This document shows positions 10,091 through 21,471 of a stretch of DNA of 64,000 nt, piece after piece. The translations under genes and the position numbers were made by a program. The notes under the pieces are model-generated. The model was given only the letters and a program-made list of their open reading frames with translations, did no database searches and was not told the DNA's origin. Origin of the DNA: Aspidiotus rigidus (lineage: Eukaryota > Arthropoda > Insecta > Hemiptera > Diaspididae); contig JAVHKY010000003.1 in NCBI GenBank assembly GCA_035079385.1, forward strand, positions 21,963,501 through 22,027,500, written 5' to 3'. How positions within the stretch are numbered: the first letter of the stretch is position 1; the number at the start of each line of letters is the position of its first letter.

Positions 10091-12840
10091 AGGTAATTCC
10101 TCGGCACGGTAGTATGGGTATGGGTCAAGGAAAAGGAAGGAGTGGGTTAGGCAGGTGTGTCCAATTCTTAGTCGCGCTGAGGACCAAGGGATCGGAAATT
10201 CTTGATATTTTCAATGTCTTTACGGCACCCTATCCTATTCCACAGATTGAAATCCGTGAGGCCGAAAGAATCTTAAACCCTCGACCTAAACCAAAAATTG
10301 CAAGGCCGAGTTCAGGTTTTTTAGTCTTACCATAATGTCTATGAGGCTGTACTAACTCTATTGGAGGAGAGATAGCTTTTTGCTCCAGGAGTTGAATCAT
10401 TATAGGATTGAGGATTTAATTGACTTCATAGATATTTAGGGATATCTAGTGAGTTTTGGCATCTGGCTTTTAAAAGTTTGATATGAGGAGTGAGTATTTG
10501 GAATCGGAGTTAGTAGTAATTTAAAAGAGGATTCGAGGCTGATCTGAAAGTTGTGGTGGAGGAGTTGGGAGAGGGACAGGAGAGACATAAGTGTCTTCTA
10601 TGAAATATAAGTAGAATAGTATTTTAGCTAGAGGAACTAAATTTACGTTCCGAGGTCCACGAGGAGACCTTATCGAGAAAGTTTGAGTACTTTCTTCATT
10701 ACATTATTGCGATTGATTGCTTGACGTTCCATCATGAGAATCTGAAAGCGAATTATTTTTGGTGAGATTAGGCAGAGTTTAGCCCATAGGAGAAGAAAAT
10801 TTTGATATGAATTACCTCTTACTAGGAATTATGGTTGTTGAAAAATGTATGAAGCTCATCTTAAAAGGAATAGTCGATTTGCTGAGTTCTTGAATAGGAA
10901 AAGCCTGGTCAATGAAATGAGTAGATCGAAAACCATTACTTTCCCCTTGGGTCTCGCTTTATACTGTGGGCAAAAGTTGCAGCCCTCTGGTAATGATTTC
11001 ACGCGATAAAGACATGAAACATGATGACTTTTATTTCTAGTTCAGGCGAGGGGGGGACTTGGAAACTTATTCAGGAGGTGAGATCTGTGATCTACTTTAG
11101 TGATTCAGAGGAATGAATCGAAGTTGTCTCGAAAAGCAACAGAAAAAGCATTTAAAATCTAATATTCATCAGATCAGTGTAGTGGTAAGAAAATTGAAAG
11201 GGAAAGGTGAGAGACAGAAGAAGATCCAAACAATCAGCGTCGTTCTGGGCGACTGTTTGAGAGATAACTCTACAACACGACGCCAATATCGATATCTCGA
11301 CATCATAAAGTACAAGAATGTGGCCGATTAACATAGCATTCGCGAGCTCCACACGAACAATAAAACGAGCAAAACTGTTCGTATAATTGTTCGTATAATA
11401 CGAGGCAAATAAATAAAGCCAACAAAGATGAAGCGCCCGGTAAGACATAAAATTATGGCTTCGCAACGCACAACCGTGGATGGTGAAAAATAAAAGCGAA
11501 CCTTGAAAATCAAGCGGTGAAATTGGCGTATTTCCCATTTATTGGTCGGGTAGGTACTTCTTTAACAAGATAGCAACGCATGTACGGATAATTTACCGTT
11601 TGATTGGTACCGAGGTACTTACGAAAAGGCAACGAGTAAAAGAAGGAAAAAAGCAACTATCAACGTTGTTGTACTGAAACGGTTCTAATGGTGCAAATTT
11701 ACAGTGAAATGCAAATGTGTATCCACGAGCCAGAGATTCATCCAGGTGGTCTACCGCGGAACAAATAATTTTAATATACAAATTAAAAAGTCTCACGAAT
11801 TCCTACATCTCGCTGAAGTTGAAAATCTTCGCGTGCTTTTTCAATATACTCGTAAACGTTCAGCAAAGGCAGAAAAAAAAATCATTTTCCTCGATTTCGA
11901 ACAAATTTATTATAGCCTATCGTAGCTAGCGAAAGATTAGAATGGTGTCAACGCAATGTTTTCCATGTCTTTACAGTGTATAAGCGCAGCCGTCCATCAG
12001 GGGTTCACAAAGTTAATAATTTTGTTTCATCGGTATTAAGCAGATTTTATACGAACCTATCCACAACATTATTCTTGGGACTATTGAAAAGGGAATCCTA
12101 CAGGGTACAGTTTCAAGCACGTACCATATGCTGGCTAGGGATTATTCGAACAATTTGTCCGACACTAACGACGTCACCTCATTACGATTTCATGAGGCAT
12201 TGATGGTTTTGAAAGGGCCAGAGGCTTTGACCTAGTTCAGGAACTTATGTAACTAATTTCTTCAGAAGCAAGTTGCGACCTAGTTATGGTCGAACTTGAG
12301 AAAATTCATTAATCGGACCGGGACAGTGGTTACTGTGAGAGGGAAGAGGGTAGAGACGTTAAAGGGGGTTATAGGTGTCGTAAAGTGAGAGGGCTACGTT
12401 TGACCATGAACTAAGTGGGCCATCAATTTGTGGCGTTTCTGAGTTATATGTACCGTGTCGATCAAAAATCGGATCAAATCTACCGAAGATCGACCTTTGA
12501 CATAGATATGTTTTTCCTGAGGAAGAATGGGGGGGGGGGAGGACGCACCTACCAATATTCTTCACATAAAATATGAAACGCAATGATGATGTCACTAAGT
12601 TTGAGGATGATGATGTCAACAAATTTTTGACGGAAAATGTAACATGTACTGCAGGGAGGAGGAGTTAATAAAACTAATCTGATTCAGTGAGTCTATAAAC
12701 TATGTTAGTCCACTTTATATAAGTATAGAATACTATTAAAGGGGCTAAACTAGGCTGGTACTGGCCTGTAAAATTGTTGAAGAGGGCAAAATTGAGCTAG
12801 CGGGTACTAGAGATGTGGCTCACATATATAAAACCAAACT
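10091..12840. other. Unassigned region
   Basis: No gene could be supported. Short ORFs lack domains. GATAAAGACATGAAACATGATG near 11005-11026 and ATGTTTTCCATGTCTTT near 11956-11972 resemble the terminal words of the composite repeat family and may be solo ends. The stretch 12.69-12.85 kb carries words (AGTATAGAATACTATTAAAG, ACTAGGCTGGTACTGG) akin to a dispersed repeat also seen near 1.8 and 51.2 kb. Confidence 0.4.
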
Positions 12841-12861
12841 AGGCTAAATGCGTAGCCTAGT

Positions 12862-14916
12862 GTGGAAAAACGAGTGGAAGCCCAAACAAAACAGATCAAG
12901 AAGAAGCTTGCCAAACTGACCCGGAAGAAAGAAGAAAGAAAGGAAGAGACAACGAGAGTTGAGCACAAATTTGCTCCCAGAACCGAGAACCTATCAAGCG
13001 TCACCTTCACAGAAGAAGAAAGAAGACTGCTGGACAAAGGCATCAAGTACGTGCAGCCAGAGAGGATGAACCAATGTAGGCTTGAAAGCATGGCCATTAG
13101 CTGCGAACAAGTAATCCAAACCATGGAACACGACGTGAGACCAGAAGCCCGGACTAAAATTGGGAAAGTGCTGTTGGACATCAAAGAAGATATGTGCCGA
13201 ACCTATGACAGAACGCAAGTAATGCAGAGGAAGGTCACAAATCTATAAAAGAAGATCCGACAGAATAACCTGATTTTGACAAAGGCGGACAAGGGCAGGA
13301 CGGTAGTGGTAATGGAGAAGGAGGACTACACCCAAAAAGTGGAGTCGTACATCGCAGTTAATGGATACCAAGAGCTGGCAAGGGACCCAACACGGAAATA
13401 CCAAGATGACCTGAAAGCTGTGTTGAAACGGAACAATGTACCTGGCAATGGAAGGACGCTTGAGATGAACCCGGTTGCACCAAAACTCAAGGGGCTTGTA
13501 AAACTCCACAAAGCGAATCGTCCGATGAGACCCCTGGTCAACAGCATTCAATCACCATGCTACAAGATAGCAAAGATCGTAGCCACATTCCTGAAAGAAA
13601 ACTACCAGTTTGCACCCAGACGAAGTATCAGAAACAACGGAGAACTGATTGAGCAACTGGACAAGTTGGAAATCAGAAGTAACGATAAGCTGATATCCTT
13701 TGATGTGACTAATATGTTTGGTACCATACCGAAGGAGGAACTTCTCACTCTGTTCAAAAACAACAGATACCATGGGAACCCCGATGGGTCGAAGTACGCC
13801 AACATAGTGGAGGAGATCTTGAGCCAGAATTACTGCCGCTTCAATAACAGGTTCTACAGTCAGGAAAGGGGACTTGCGATGGGATCACCGCTGTCACCAA
13901 TACTGGCGGAGATATTCATGAATGATATGGAAAACAAGATATTGAAGGGCAGCAAGTTCAGAAACTCGATCAAACACTGGGCCAGATATGTAGATGATAT
14001 CCTGATTGTGTGGTCAGGCATTGATAGACAGGTGGATCTATTCCTTTCAGAAATGAACGCGATGAATGAGAGCATCAAATTCACAGTGGAAAAAGGCAAT
14101 GAGACCATCAACTATTTGGACCTTAAACTCACAATGGAGAACAATAGGATAGAACACAAAATCTACAGGAAGCCGACGCATACTGACACCATCATCCCAA
14201 ATGACTCCTACCACCACTCCAGCCACAAGTTAGCGGCAATCCAGAACTACTGCTATCGGGCAATTTCTATCCTCAAGAACAACGAAGAGAAGAGGAAAGA
14301 GATCGAGATAGTAAAGCAGATCGCAGAAGCCAATGGCTACCGCAGATGTGTGGTGGAGGGAGTCTTTGGGAAAATGGAAACAAAGAAAGGAACCCATGAT
14401 AGCATAGTGAGAAAGTACTCCGGATCGATACCATATATAGGAAAGTACACAAACAAGGTGATAAAAGCGTTCAATGGCTACGATGTGAATGTGGGTATCC
14501 AGAATAACCAACCCATGGTGAACAGAATCAGCAATGACCAGACGGAACAAAAGGACAAGGAAAGCTTGAGCGGGGTGTACAAGCTCAGTTGTGAACAGTG
14601 CGAGAGGATCTATATCGGTGAGACTGGGAGAAAGTTTGAGATCAGGAGAAAGGAGCACAAAACGTCGAGGGAGAAAGAAGATGGCAAGTCAAGGTTTGGG
14701 AAACACTGTAGCGAGGAAAATCATGATGGAGAGGGAATATTTGAAGTCATACGCGTAGAGAATCGCACAAAGAGAAGAAAACTCTGGGAACAAATGGAGA
14801 TTGCAAAAGCCAAGAGGAAGAAAGCCTGCCTCTTGAACAATGTAATCACATTTGACAGCGAAAAATTATTCGGCCTGGTGATTGGACGAGAGAAGAAGAA
14901 CGGAACCAACCAATGA
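12862..14916 (+). pseudogene. Penelope-like retroelement protein (RT plus GIY-YIG endonuclease), one in-frame stop
   Basis: The open frame is broken only by a TAA at 13246-13248; both halves are in the same frame. The upstream half ends in the family's FTEEERRLLDKGIKYVQP segment. Numbering from codon 13276: LTKADKGRTVVV at the start, PKLKGLVKLHKANRPMRPLV around 68-88, ISFDVTNMFGTIP with catalytic D143, GLAMGSPLSPILAEIFM near 199-215, YVDD at 238-241, INYLDLKLTMENN near 278. The C-terminal GIY-YIG nuclease starts at G433-V-Y435, with two cysteines (C439, C442), Y446-I-G448 and a downstream FGKHC. These elements insert by target-primed reverse transcription using the nuclease nick. A stop at 12853 means no ATG start is visible in this frame, so the 5' end is truncated or frameshifted. 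With one nonsense codon this is the best-preserved Penelope copy in the window. Confidence 0.9.
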
Positions 14917-15121
14917 GACGGCAGCAATCCAGGTAGCCAATAGAAACGCAGCATTTAGGACAATAGATTGAACCAATCACAAAGCAGTATGTTTTAGCCA
15001 ATAAGAACACAATGTCATATTATTGTAAGAATAAGTGAACCAATCACAACACAGCATTGTTATAGCCAATAAGATCACAGTATTATACCATTAAAAACTC
15101 ATGGTTAAGGCCTTGTTCTCC

Positions 15122-15180
15122 AGTTGCGACACACAACTGATGATGGGATAACACCCGAAAGTACTCTTGTATAAGCAACT
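15122..15180 (+). ncRNA. Hammerhead-ribozyme-like motif of the Penelope-like element
   Basis: The core CTGATGA (15137-15143) is followed by a hairpin GGG (15145-15147) and CCC (15154-15156), then GAAA (15157-15160): the two conserved single-stranded blocks of a hammerhead in the right order. The flanking AGTTGC (15122-15127) and GCAACT (15175-15180) are complementary and would form an outer stem. The third stem is weak (TAC/GTA with a G-U pair and a mismatch next to it), and a T lies unpaired after the CTGATGA. Penelope-like elements are known to carry hammerheads. Self-cleavage of this copy is uncertain because of those defects. Confidence 0.55.
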
Positions 15181-15186
15181 AATAAA
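15181..15186 (+). terminator. Polyadenylation signal AATAAA of the Penelope-like element
   Basis: AATAAA directly follows the hammerhead-like motif and lies about 265 bases after the stop codon. It may simply be a chance hexamer in A+T-rich DNA, but the position suits a transcript end. Confidence 0.4.
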
Positions 15187-15319
15187 GTAAATTTGTGCAA
15201 TTGAAAAACCCTTTTTCAATACAATTTGTACCACTACGACTTCAGGGGAACAAAAATAAACATTCTACACTTCAAAGTAAAGGAAATGAATCTTAGGGGT
15301 GGGTGTGTATCCTTGGTTT

Positions 15320-15900
15320 TTTACTATTTCCAGAGCGTCCTAGCGACTGGAGAATTTATTGACTACTCTTTCTCAACTCGTAAGACGTATTATCATATAA
15401 GATTTGACGTAATTGATGACCAAGACTCACAGCCCTCCAGGGTGAAAGAGAGAATTTTCTCGATTATTTGTCATTTTCAGAAGGTTCCAGCGGCTGGAAA
15501 ATTTTTTGACTATTTTTTTCAAACTCGGCGTACATGTTTACTTGAGAATTGAACGAATTGATGAATGACATACCAAAACTCACGGTCCTCCAGGGTGAAA
15601 AAGTGGATTTTCTCGAATTTTCGTAGTTTCCCGAACGTTCCAGCGACTGGAGAATTGTTTGACCATCTTCTTCAAACTCGGCGGACATGTTTACGTAAGA
15701 ACTGACCTATTTGATGAATGATATATGAAAAATCGCAGTTTTCCAGGTTGAAACAGTGGATTTCTCTACTATTTTCAGACTGTTCCAGCGACTGGAGAAT
15801 TTTTCAACCATTTTTCTCAATCTAACGTACTCCACCTAATCAGTGGACGTGTTTACATAAGAATTGACCAAATCGATAAACGAAATACTAAAAATATATT
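15320..15900. repeat. Tandem repeat, ~148-bp period, four copies
   Basis: The word CAGCGACTGGAGAATT or a close variant recurs at about 15342, 15490, 15641 and 15786, spaced 148, 151 and 145 bases. Each unit also carries TTCAAACTCGG(C/A)-type sequence, a GTTTAC..AAGAATTGA(C/A) segment and CCAGGGTGAAA. Units differ by about 15-25 percent by eye. No coding frame runs through all units. It starts about 100 bases after the Penelope-like element and has no evident relation to it. Confidence 0.85.
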
Positions 15901-18150
15901 TTTGGTCTATCAACATTCCCATTTCATCCCACGGAGGAGTGCGTATTTTTCAGTTCGAACATTGACTATTGATTTCTCGCGGTCTATTGCGGTAGCAGTC
16001 ATAGTGCACCCCGCTATTCATGGAAAAATCACAGAAATTCATTAAATATTGATTTTTTTGGAATTGTTCCACCTCACCGAGGACTATGTTACTCATGTAT
16101 GTTGTAGTAGAGGGTATGGCGCTTCAAATGAATGATTTTTCCCAGGTGCCTCCCCCCGATTTTTTTTTTTTCGAGTTTGAAGTTTTGTTATTGCTAGAAA
16201 CTAGTGAAAATATGAATGTTTTTTTTTTGAAAAAAATACCATGGATGAACGTTCACATATACTAAAATGTCCCCAAGTTTCATCGCTGTGCGATCATTAT
16301 TGCCTGAGATACAGCCATTTGGATTTTAGACCTGAAAATGACTCTGCAGTCCATGTGGGTGAGCGGATGGGTCCAATTTTTTGGATTTCGAGTTTTCTCA
16401 TTGGGGACAACATTTTGACGGACATTTGAAACATTTTCCGACCAAGGCCATTTTCCCCCCTTACCCGGACTGAGCCTTTGTGTAATTTTATGAGTATAAT
16501 AGTCACGATTTAAGTCAAATTTGAATCAATTTTGGTCATTTTGCCGTCAAAATAAGGAAGAAATCATTGGACGAAAAATTGACGTCGATTTTGAGTTCAG
16601 TTTTGTTAAAAATGAGGACTGACGTCAAGTGCCCATGGTTCAACGGAACCTTCTGTTGGGGAAATTTTTTTTTTTTGGAAGCACAGTCCCTGGGGTTAAT
16701 AATTATGTGACTGAATAAAAGAAACAAAAAAGCAAATAATTGAAATAGTAATAACATTTACGACCGTACTTTCATTAAATTAAAACAAATTGGCCGTTCA
16801 TAGAGTGTTCGCGGAGCTATAAAAGATTTACCCGTCTCATTGACTATACTCATACACACGCACCTACACAAGGCAAAGATTGAATCCGTGTTTATAATTC
16901 AATAAAGTACGGGATTAAAAATACGATGTGTTTGAGCATGCCTACACTTTCCAAGGCGTGCTATACAGACCCCTGAATGCCCTCTTCAGCGTCGGTATTC
17001 TATTGTATCTGTTCGTGTCAAATGCCCATGTACAGCTAGGATTCTATAAGGCCAATGCGTTATTTTCTTTCTCCAAGAAGAAACGCGAGAGAATGAACCG
17101 ATTTCATCGCCATATTTCAAAAAGTTATCCCGTACGTCGGAATAAGGCGCTCGAAAATAAAAGAAAATAAAATGTGCAGAATTGTAGAGAAAAAAAAAAA
17201 AAAAAAAAGAACGAAAAGTTTTGTTATAATGTGGTGTTTGTGTGTATATCAACTTGCAGGTAATAAGGTAAATTACGAGTCAATTTATTAAACGACGATA
17301 TCTTAGACGGAAATGTATAAATACATTTGTCGGGCACGCGACTTTTAAGGGGGCTCGCGAATATTAACCGAGTTTTAAAACGATATTTCACTCAAACGAC
17401 CGTCTTTCTAGCTTGCAATAGCGAACAACGATTAATATTTTATCGGTGGGATGATTTTTCTTAATGTTGAAATAAATTAAGATCGGTACCGTACGAGTAT
17501 AGTATAGCACATGCGATAACTGGTTTCCGCGATTAAATTGAACTACGCGGCAGACGCGAGAGAATTCACAATACAATAATAATGAAATCAACGGCTACGC
17601 ATTGCGAGGCTGAAATTTTACGATCGCAATTTTCTATCGGGATAATTTGGGATATACCTTATGGGGCATACTCGTAAGTGCAATAAATCATCGACATTGA
17701 TCACGAGGTACCACACGTTCACCGCAGGCGATTTTCCACAATTTCGCTTCGCCTCGAACATGTCTGCGAAATTAGCCGCAAAAATTTTCCAGAGGACACT
17801 TGATTGTCATTTCCGTTAAGAGCTGCTACCTTAACTTCTTCATTCCTCATTCAGTACTGCCCAGCCTTAGATGCGATGAATCAATTACTCTGATACAAAT
17901 ATCACATCCATGACTTACCCGCGCTCAGGGTTAGAGTCTTGCAAAAATTGTTTTTTTTTTTGGTTTCTTGATCTCAGGGATCATTCTGGGAGAATACTGA
18001 CCTTGAAGTCTCTACCTATATGAATTTCCCTCTATGCCAGGCGGATAGGCTATTGTGCAGTGAGAGGTGACAGTGGCGGATCCAAGGAGGCTAGGGGCCG
18101 TGCCCTCTTCCACTGAGGAATGAAACTTTAAAAAAATAGGAAAAAAATTG
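15901..18150. other. Unassigned region
   Basis: Low-complexity, A+T-rich DNA. Short ORFs (for example 16928-17170 plus) have no recognisable domain or splice context that I would defend. A run of A's lies at 17191-17208. No transposon ends recognised. Confidence 0.4.
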
Positions 18151-19161
18151 CAACTTGGTCATATTGCAGTATTATTAAATTTTCTGGCATAGCCAAATAA
18201 ATGAAAATCATGTTCCATGTCTTTTATATTTTATCAGTCATCATGAAATATTTCAGTCTAGGCTTCTACTAGGTCAAGTGTTCGTGAGATATTATTCGTT
18301 TACCCCTTTACCTATCTTGGCGTCGTATAAGTCTTGTATGAGAAATATTTTGAGGTAATTGTGGGTGTTCTATATTTTGAGGTATCAACTTTCGGTGGGG
18401 CGACGAGCGATCTCGCTGTTGTATTGGAATGGTATGAGAAAATTCAAGTCTTTTTTGAGAAATATGAGGTAGCGCGAACTCGCTCCGCTCGTTCGCCCCC
18501 TGTCTCGCTGTTGTATTGGAATGGTATGAGACAATTCAAGTCTAGGGGACTTGGAAAAATTTCGACTATCCAGCCATATATGATAGGAAGAGGGACTTAG
18601 AAAATTTTATAATCATCAATTATATTAATTATATAATTATTTATTTATTTAATTATTTAATTATTTAATTATTCAATTATGTTTTATTTATTTAATTATT
18701 CAATTATATTAATTATTTAAATATTTATTTATTTAATTATTTAATTAATAATTAATTAATTAATTATTTATTATTATTACGCGGGGTGTACTCGCGAATT
18801 TCTGAATCACCCACGGGGTAGAGATTTTCTAATTATTAATTATATTAATTATTTAATCATTTATTTATTTAATTATTTATTTATTTAATTATTTAATTAA
18901 ATAATTATTTAATTATTTAATTTTTTATTAATTGATTAATTAATTATTCATTATTATTACGCGGGTGTACTCGCGAATTTCTGGATCACCCACGGGGTAG
19001 AGATTTTCTAATTATTAATTATATTAATTATTTAATTATTTATTTATTTAATTATTTAATTATTTAATTATTTATTTATTTAATTATTTAATTATTTATT
19101 TATTTATTTATTTAATTATTTATTTATTTAATTATTTAATTTTTTAATTAAATAATTATTT

Positions 19162-19198
<37 letters not shown>

Positions 19199-19355
19199 TT
19201 ATTATTTATTATTATTACGCGGGTGTACTCGCGAATTTCTGAATCACCCACGGGGTAGAGATTTCTCTTGACGGGGGGGGGGGAGGAGGGGGAGGGGGGT
19301 GTACTCGCGAGTTTCAAAATCGGGGTCTGGCGAGAGGAAAGACATGGAACATGTC
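18151..19355 (-). mobile_element. Composite A+T-rich repeat family, copy B
   Basis: Inverted relative to copy A. It begins with the reverse of the shared tail (TTTTCTGGCATAGCC) and TCATGTTCCATGTCTTTTA, contains one full set of the GC-rich GAACTCGCTCCGCTCGTTCGC block, one 45-bp module (ACTTGGAAAAATTTCGACTA), three ACTCGCGAATTTCTG(A/G)ATCAC-type blocks separated by A+T tracts, a poly-G tract, and ends AAAGACATGGAACATGTC at 19355. The first ~30 bases (18151-18180) are shared only with copy A. Confidence 0.75.
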
Positions 19356-19729
19356 AAAAACGAAAAATTGGGAAGGTAATTTATATGGTGCCCATAATGC
19401 ACCAGGAATTGTGAGGGCAGGAAGCAAAAAATGTTTTCCTCGCTGATACGGGAAATTTTGGACTCCGCCCCCCTCCCCATTTCGTTTAGGAGTTGTAATT
19501 CACGTGGAGACAACAATATATAGAACCCAGCAATGAGTTCCGAATTTGAATATGGTTCTGAGGCATACTTGTTCCATCGACGATGCTAAAGATGCAACTA
19601 TATCAATAGAGATCTGTTCACTTGACCTCATTCTCATGGATAAAGAAAAATTTTGTAGCACTACCCAATTTAAACAGAATTGAGAAAGAGTATTTACCTT
19701 CGCAACTTTTTTTCATGATATTAATGACT

Positions 19730-20037
19730 TAGGCTTATGGGTTCGGAGAGGCTAAATGGGGATGATGAAGGATAAATATGAATCAGATGGTGTCGTAGAA
19801 ATAGGTGGATCGGAGGTAGATCATCGTACTAATGATTGTTTGGGAGTTTGTGATGGAGAGATGGACAGAGGGAAGGGGTGAAACTGAATGTTTTCAAAAG
19901 CTGGGCAAGAGAAGAAGTGTTGAACTGACAGATCGTCAGTATTGAAGCATAGGCATGGAGGACCTGGGAGGCATAAAAAGTGGAATGAAAGGGTAAGATG
20001 GGTATGGTCGGAAAGCGCCCCACAGAATCTGAGCTTT
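19730..20037 (-). pseudogene. RNase H-bearing LINE relic (copy 1), extreme 3' part
   Basis: Minus-strand sequence includes TTGTTTGGGAG..-type 3' end and residues NTDDLSVQHFFSCPAF, a degenerate cysteine/histidine motif near the protein C-terminus. The same segment recurs on the plus strand at 41.5 kb (NADDLSVQQFFSCTAF) and on the minus strand near 37.0 kb. It is separated from the rest of the LINE by the TIR element at 20038-20284. Confidence 0.6.
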
Positions 20038-20284
20038 TTAACAGGGAACCTGTTTTATGTGGGGCGAAATTTGCCGTGCACCATGCGCCGTCCAACAAAA
20101 AACTTGGAAAAATTTCGACTCTCGAGCTATATATGATAGGAGGGGGACTTGAAAAAATTATACCACACTTATAGCAACTCGCTTTACATACGTGTAAAAT
20201 TCCTTGAGTTCTCAGTTCCAAAACTCATATGACTCATATAACAGGTTCCCTGCGTTCCTCGTTCAACTTCGTTAAGGAAGCCGT
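20038..20284 (-). mobile_element. CAGGGAACCTG-type TIR element, copy 4 (shortest)
   Basis: One end reads TTAACAGGGAACCTGTTTTATG (from 20038, plus strand as written), the other ACAGGTTCCCTGCG (20251 on) followed by the constant AACGAAG/GGAAGCCGT tail. The two form a ~18-bp inverted repeat. The interior holds a single 45-bp module, against about seven in copies 1 and 2. It interrupts a LINE relic. AAGCTCTGAT and AAGCTCAGAT on its two sides, aligned to the uninterrupted LINE at 41.4 kb, suggest a diverged target duplication. Confidence 0.75.
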
Positions 20285-21420
20285 CGTTTCTCAATAGATC
20301 AGAGCTTATTGGGGACAAGGAGGATCAGAAATTATGCCAAGAAGAGAGGATAAGGGAACAGTAATGGGATTCGAGATCATACGAAGGGGAGGGGAAGGAA
20401 TCAGTAATAGAAGGCGAACGCAGTGGCAATTTTGCGGCAAAGTCCATTGGGCCATGTTTCTTGAGTCAATATGTCCCGGTATATATAGAAAAGAGATGGA
20501 GGATGAGGAAGAATTTGACAAGTGTGCAAGAATAAAGATTCGTTGAACAACAGATTAGCAGGATGAGGGTCTTGGATAGCAAGTAAGGACGAAGGAGAAT
20601 CAGATAGTATCAGAAATTTGCGGACAGGAGAGAAGCGAGTGAGAAGTTAAGGGCAGGTGAATCAGCGGTATATTGAGAAATTCTTTGGGGGAGGAGAGTC
20701 CAACAATTTTCGAGGATAAAATTTCCATTACGAAAAAAGAAGATCCATTAGTTAGTTGAAAATGCATGATTCGGCAGGTTTTTAGATTAGAGGATTCCCG
20801 TGGGGCACTGAGGTCAGTAAAGAGGAGCCCGGAAAGATAAAATGTTACCTTGGATTGAGACTGCATATCCTGTTCTGGCTACCATGCAATCTGCACCCGT
20901 TCGTGAAGCAGAGATGGTGGGAGTGAAATTCTAAAGAAACGACTTTGTTGATAGATTGTTTGTACATAAAATTTGCTGTTTTGGAGATTTCAGTAAGACT
21001 GCGGCAGGTATCAAGGATGGATTGGGGTTAACCGAAGCAATTAAAAAAATATGAAGTGAGGACCTAAGTTTGAGTTGACTGTCTACATGACATTGAAGCG
21101 ATAAAAAGGGTGAATTACGTAGCCTGAGAGACTTTGAAAAGATGGAAAGATACATTGCATTGTTCCGACTAGAAAGTTAGCAGGAGTGAAGACGCGAGAA
21201 AACGTAGAGGAAGTACACCTGCCTCAGCACATAGGTCGAGTGAAATGCTTGTACGTAGTGCACCAAGGGCCAATCGAAGCCTGGAAGACTGAATGGAGTC
21301 CAGCGGTTTTAAGGTTGTTTTATAGGGCGAAAATTGGAGGACCGTAATTAAGTTTAAGAGCGGATTAGACCATTGTAGAGTTGGCGGAAGAGATCACAGT
21401 TACAGCCAATGCGTGGGGGA
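20285..21420 (-). pseudogene. RNase H-bearing LINE relic (copy 1), RT end and RNase H domain
   Basis: Read on the minus strand, LDSIQSSRLRLALGALRTS followed by SLDLCAEAGVLPL (around 21.2-21.3 kb) is the conserved segment after the RT of Jockey/I-group LINEs ('LD.IQ...LR...GA.RTSP...L..E'). Further on, LTNGSS stands for the RNase H 'TDGS' motif, LILSDSPSSLLAIQ for its 'FSDS.S.L.AL' motif, and FLYIPGHIDSRN for 'W.PGH.GI.GNE' (about 20.45 kb). Many stops and frame changes show it is long dead. Assignment to the I or Jockey group is family knowledge applied to degraded sequence. Confidence 0.65.
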
Positions 21421-21471
21421 GCATAGGTAAGGCAGAACGTTCACGGTATTTATACCTTTTTGACATGTTCC

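Larger units (their letters stand above)
14917..15215 (+). other. Penelope-like element 3' untranslated region with CCAAT repeats
   Basis: Two imperfect ~67-bp units (about 14969-15035 and 15036-15100) each carry GAACCAATCACAA and TAGCCAATAAGA; a further GCCAAT lies at ~14936. Five or more CCAAT words therefore occur within 200 bp. A hammerhead-like motif (15122-15180) and an AATAAA at 15181-15186 follow. The end of the element near 15215 is an estimate, taken from loss of recognisable structure. Confidence 0.6.
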
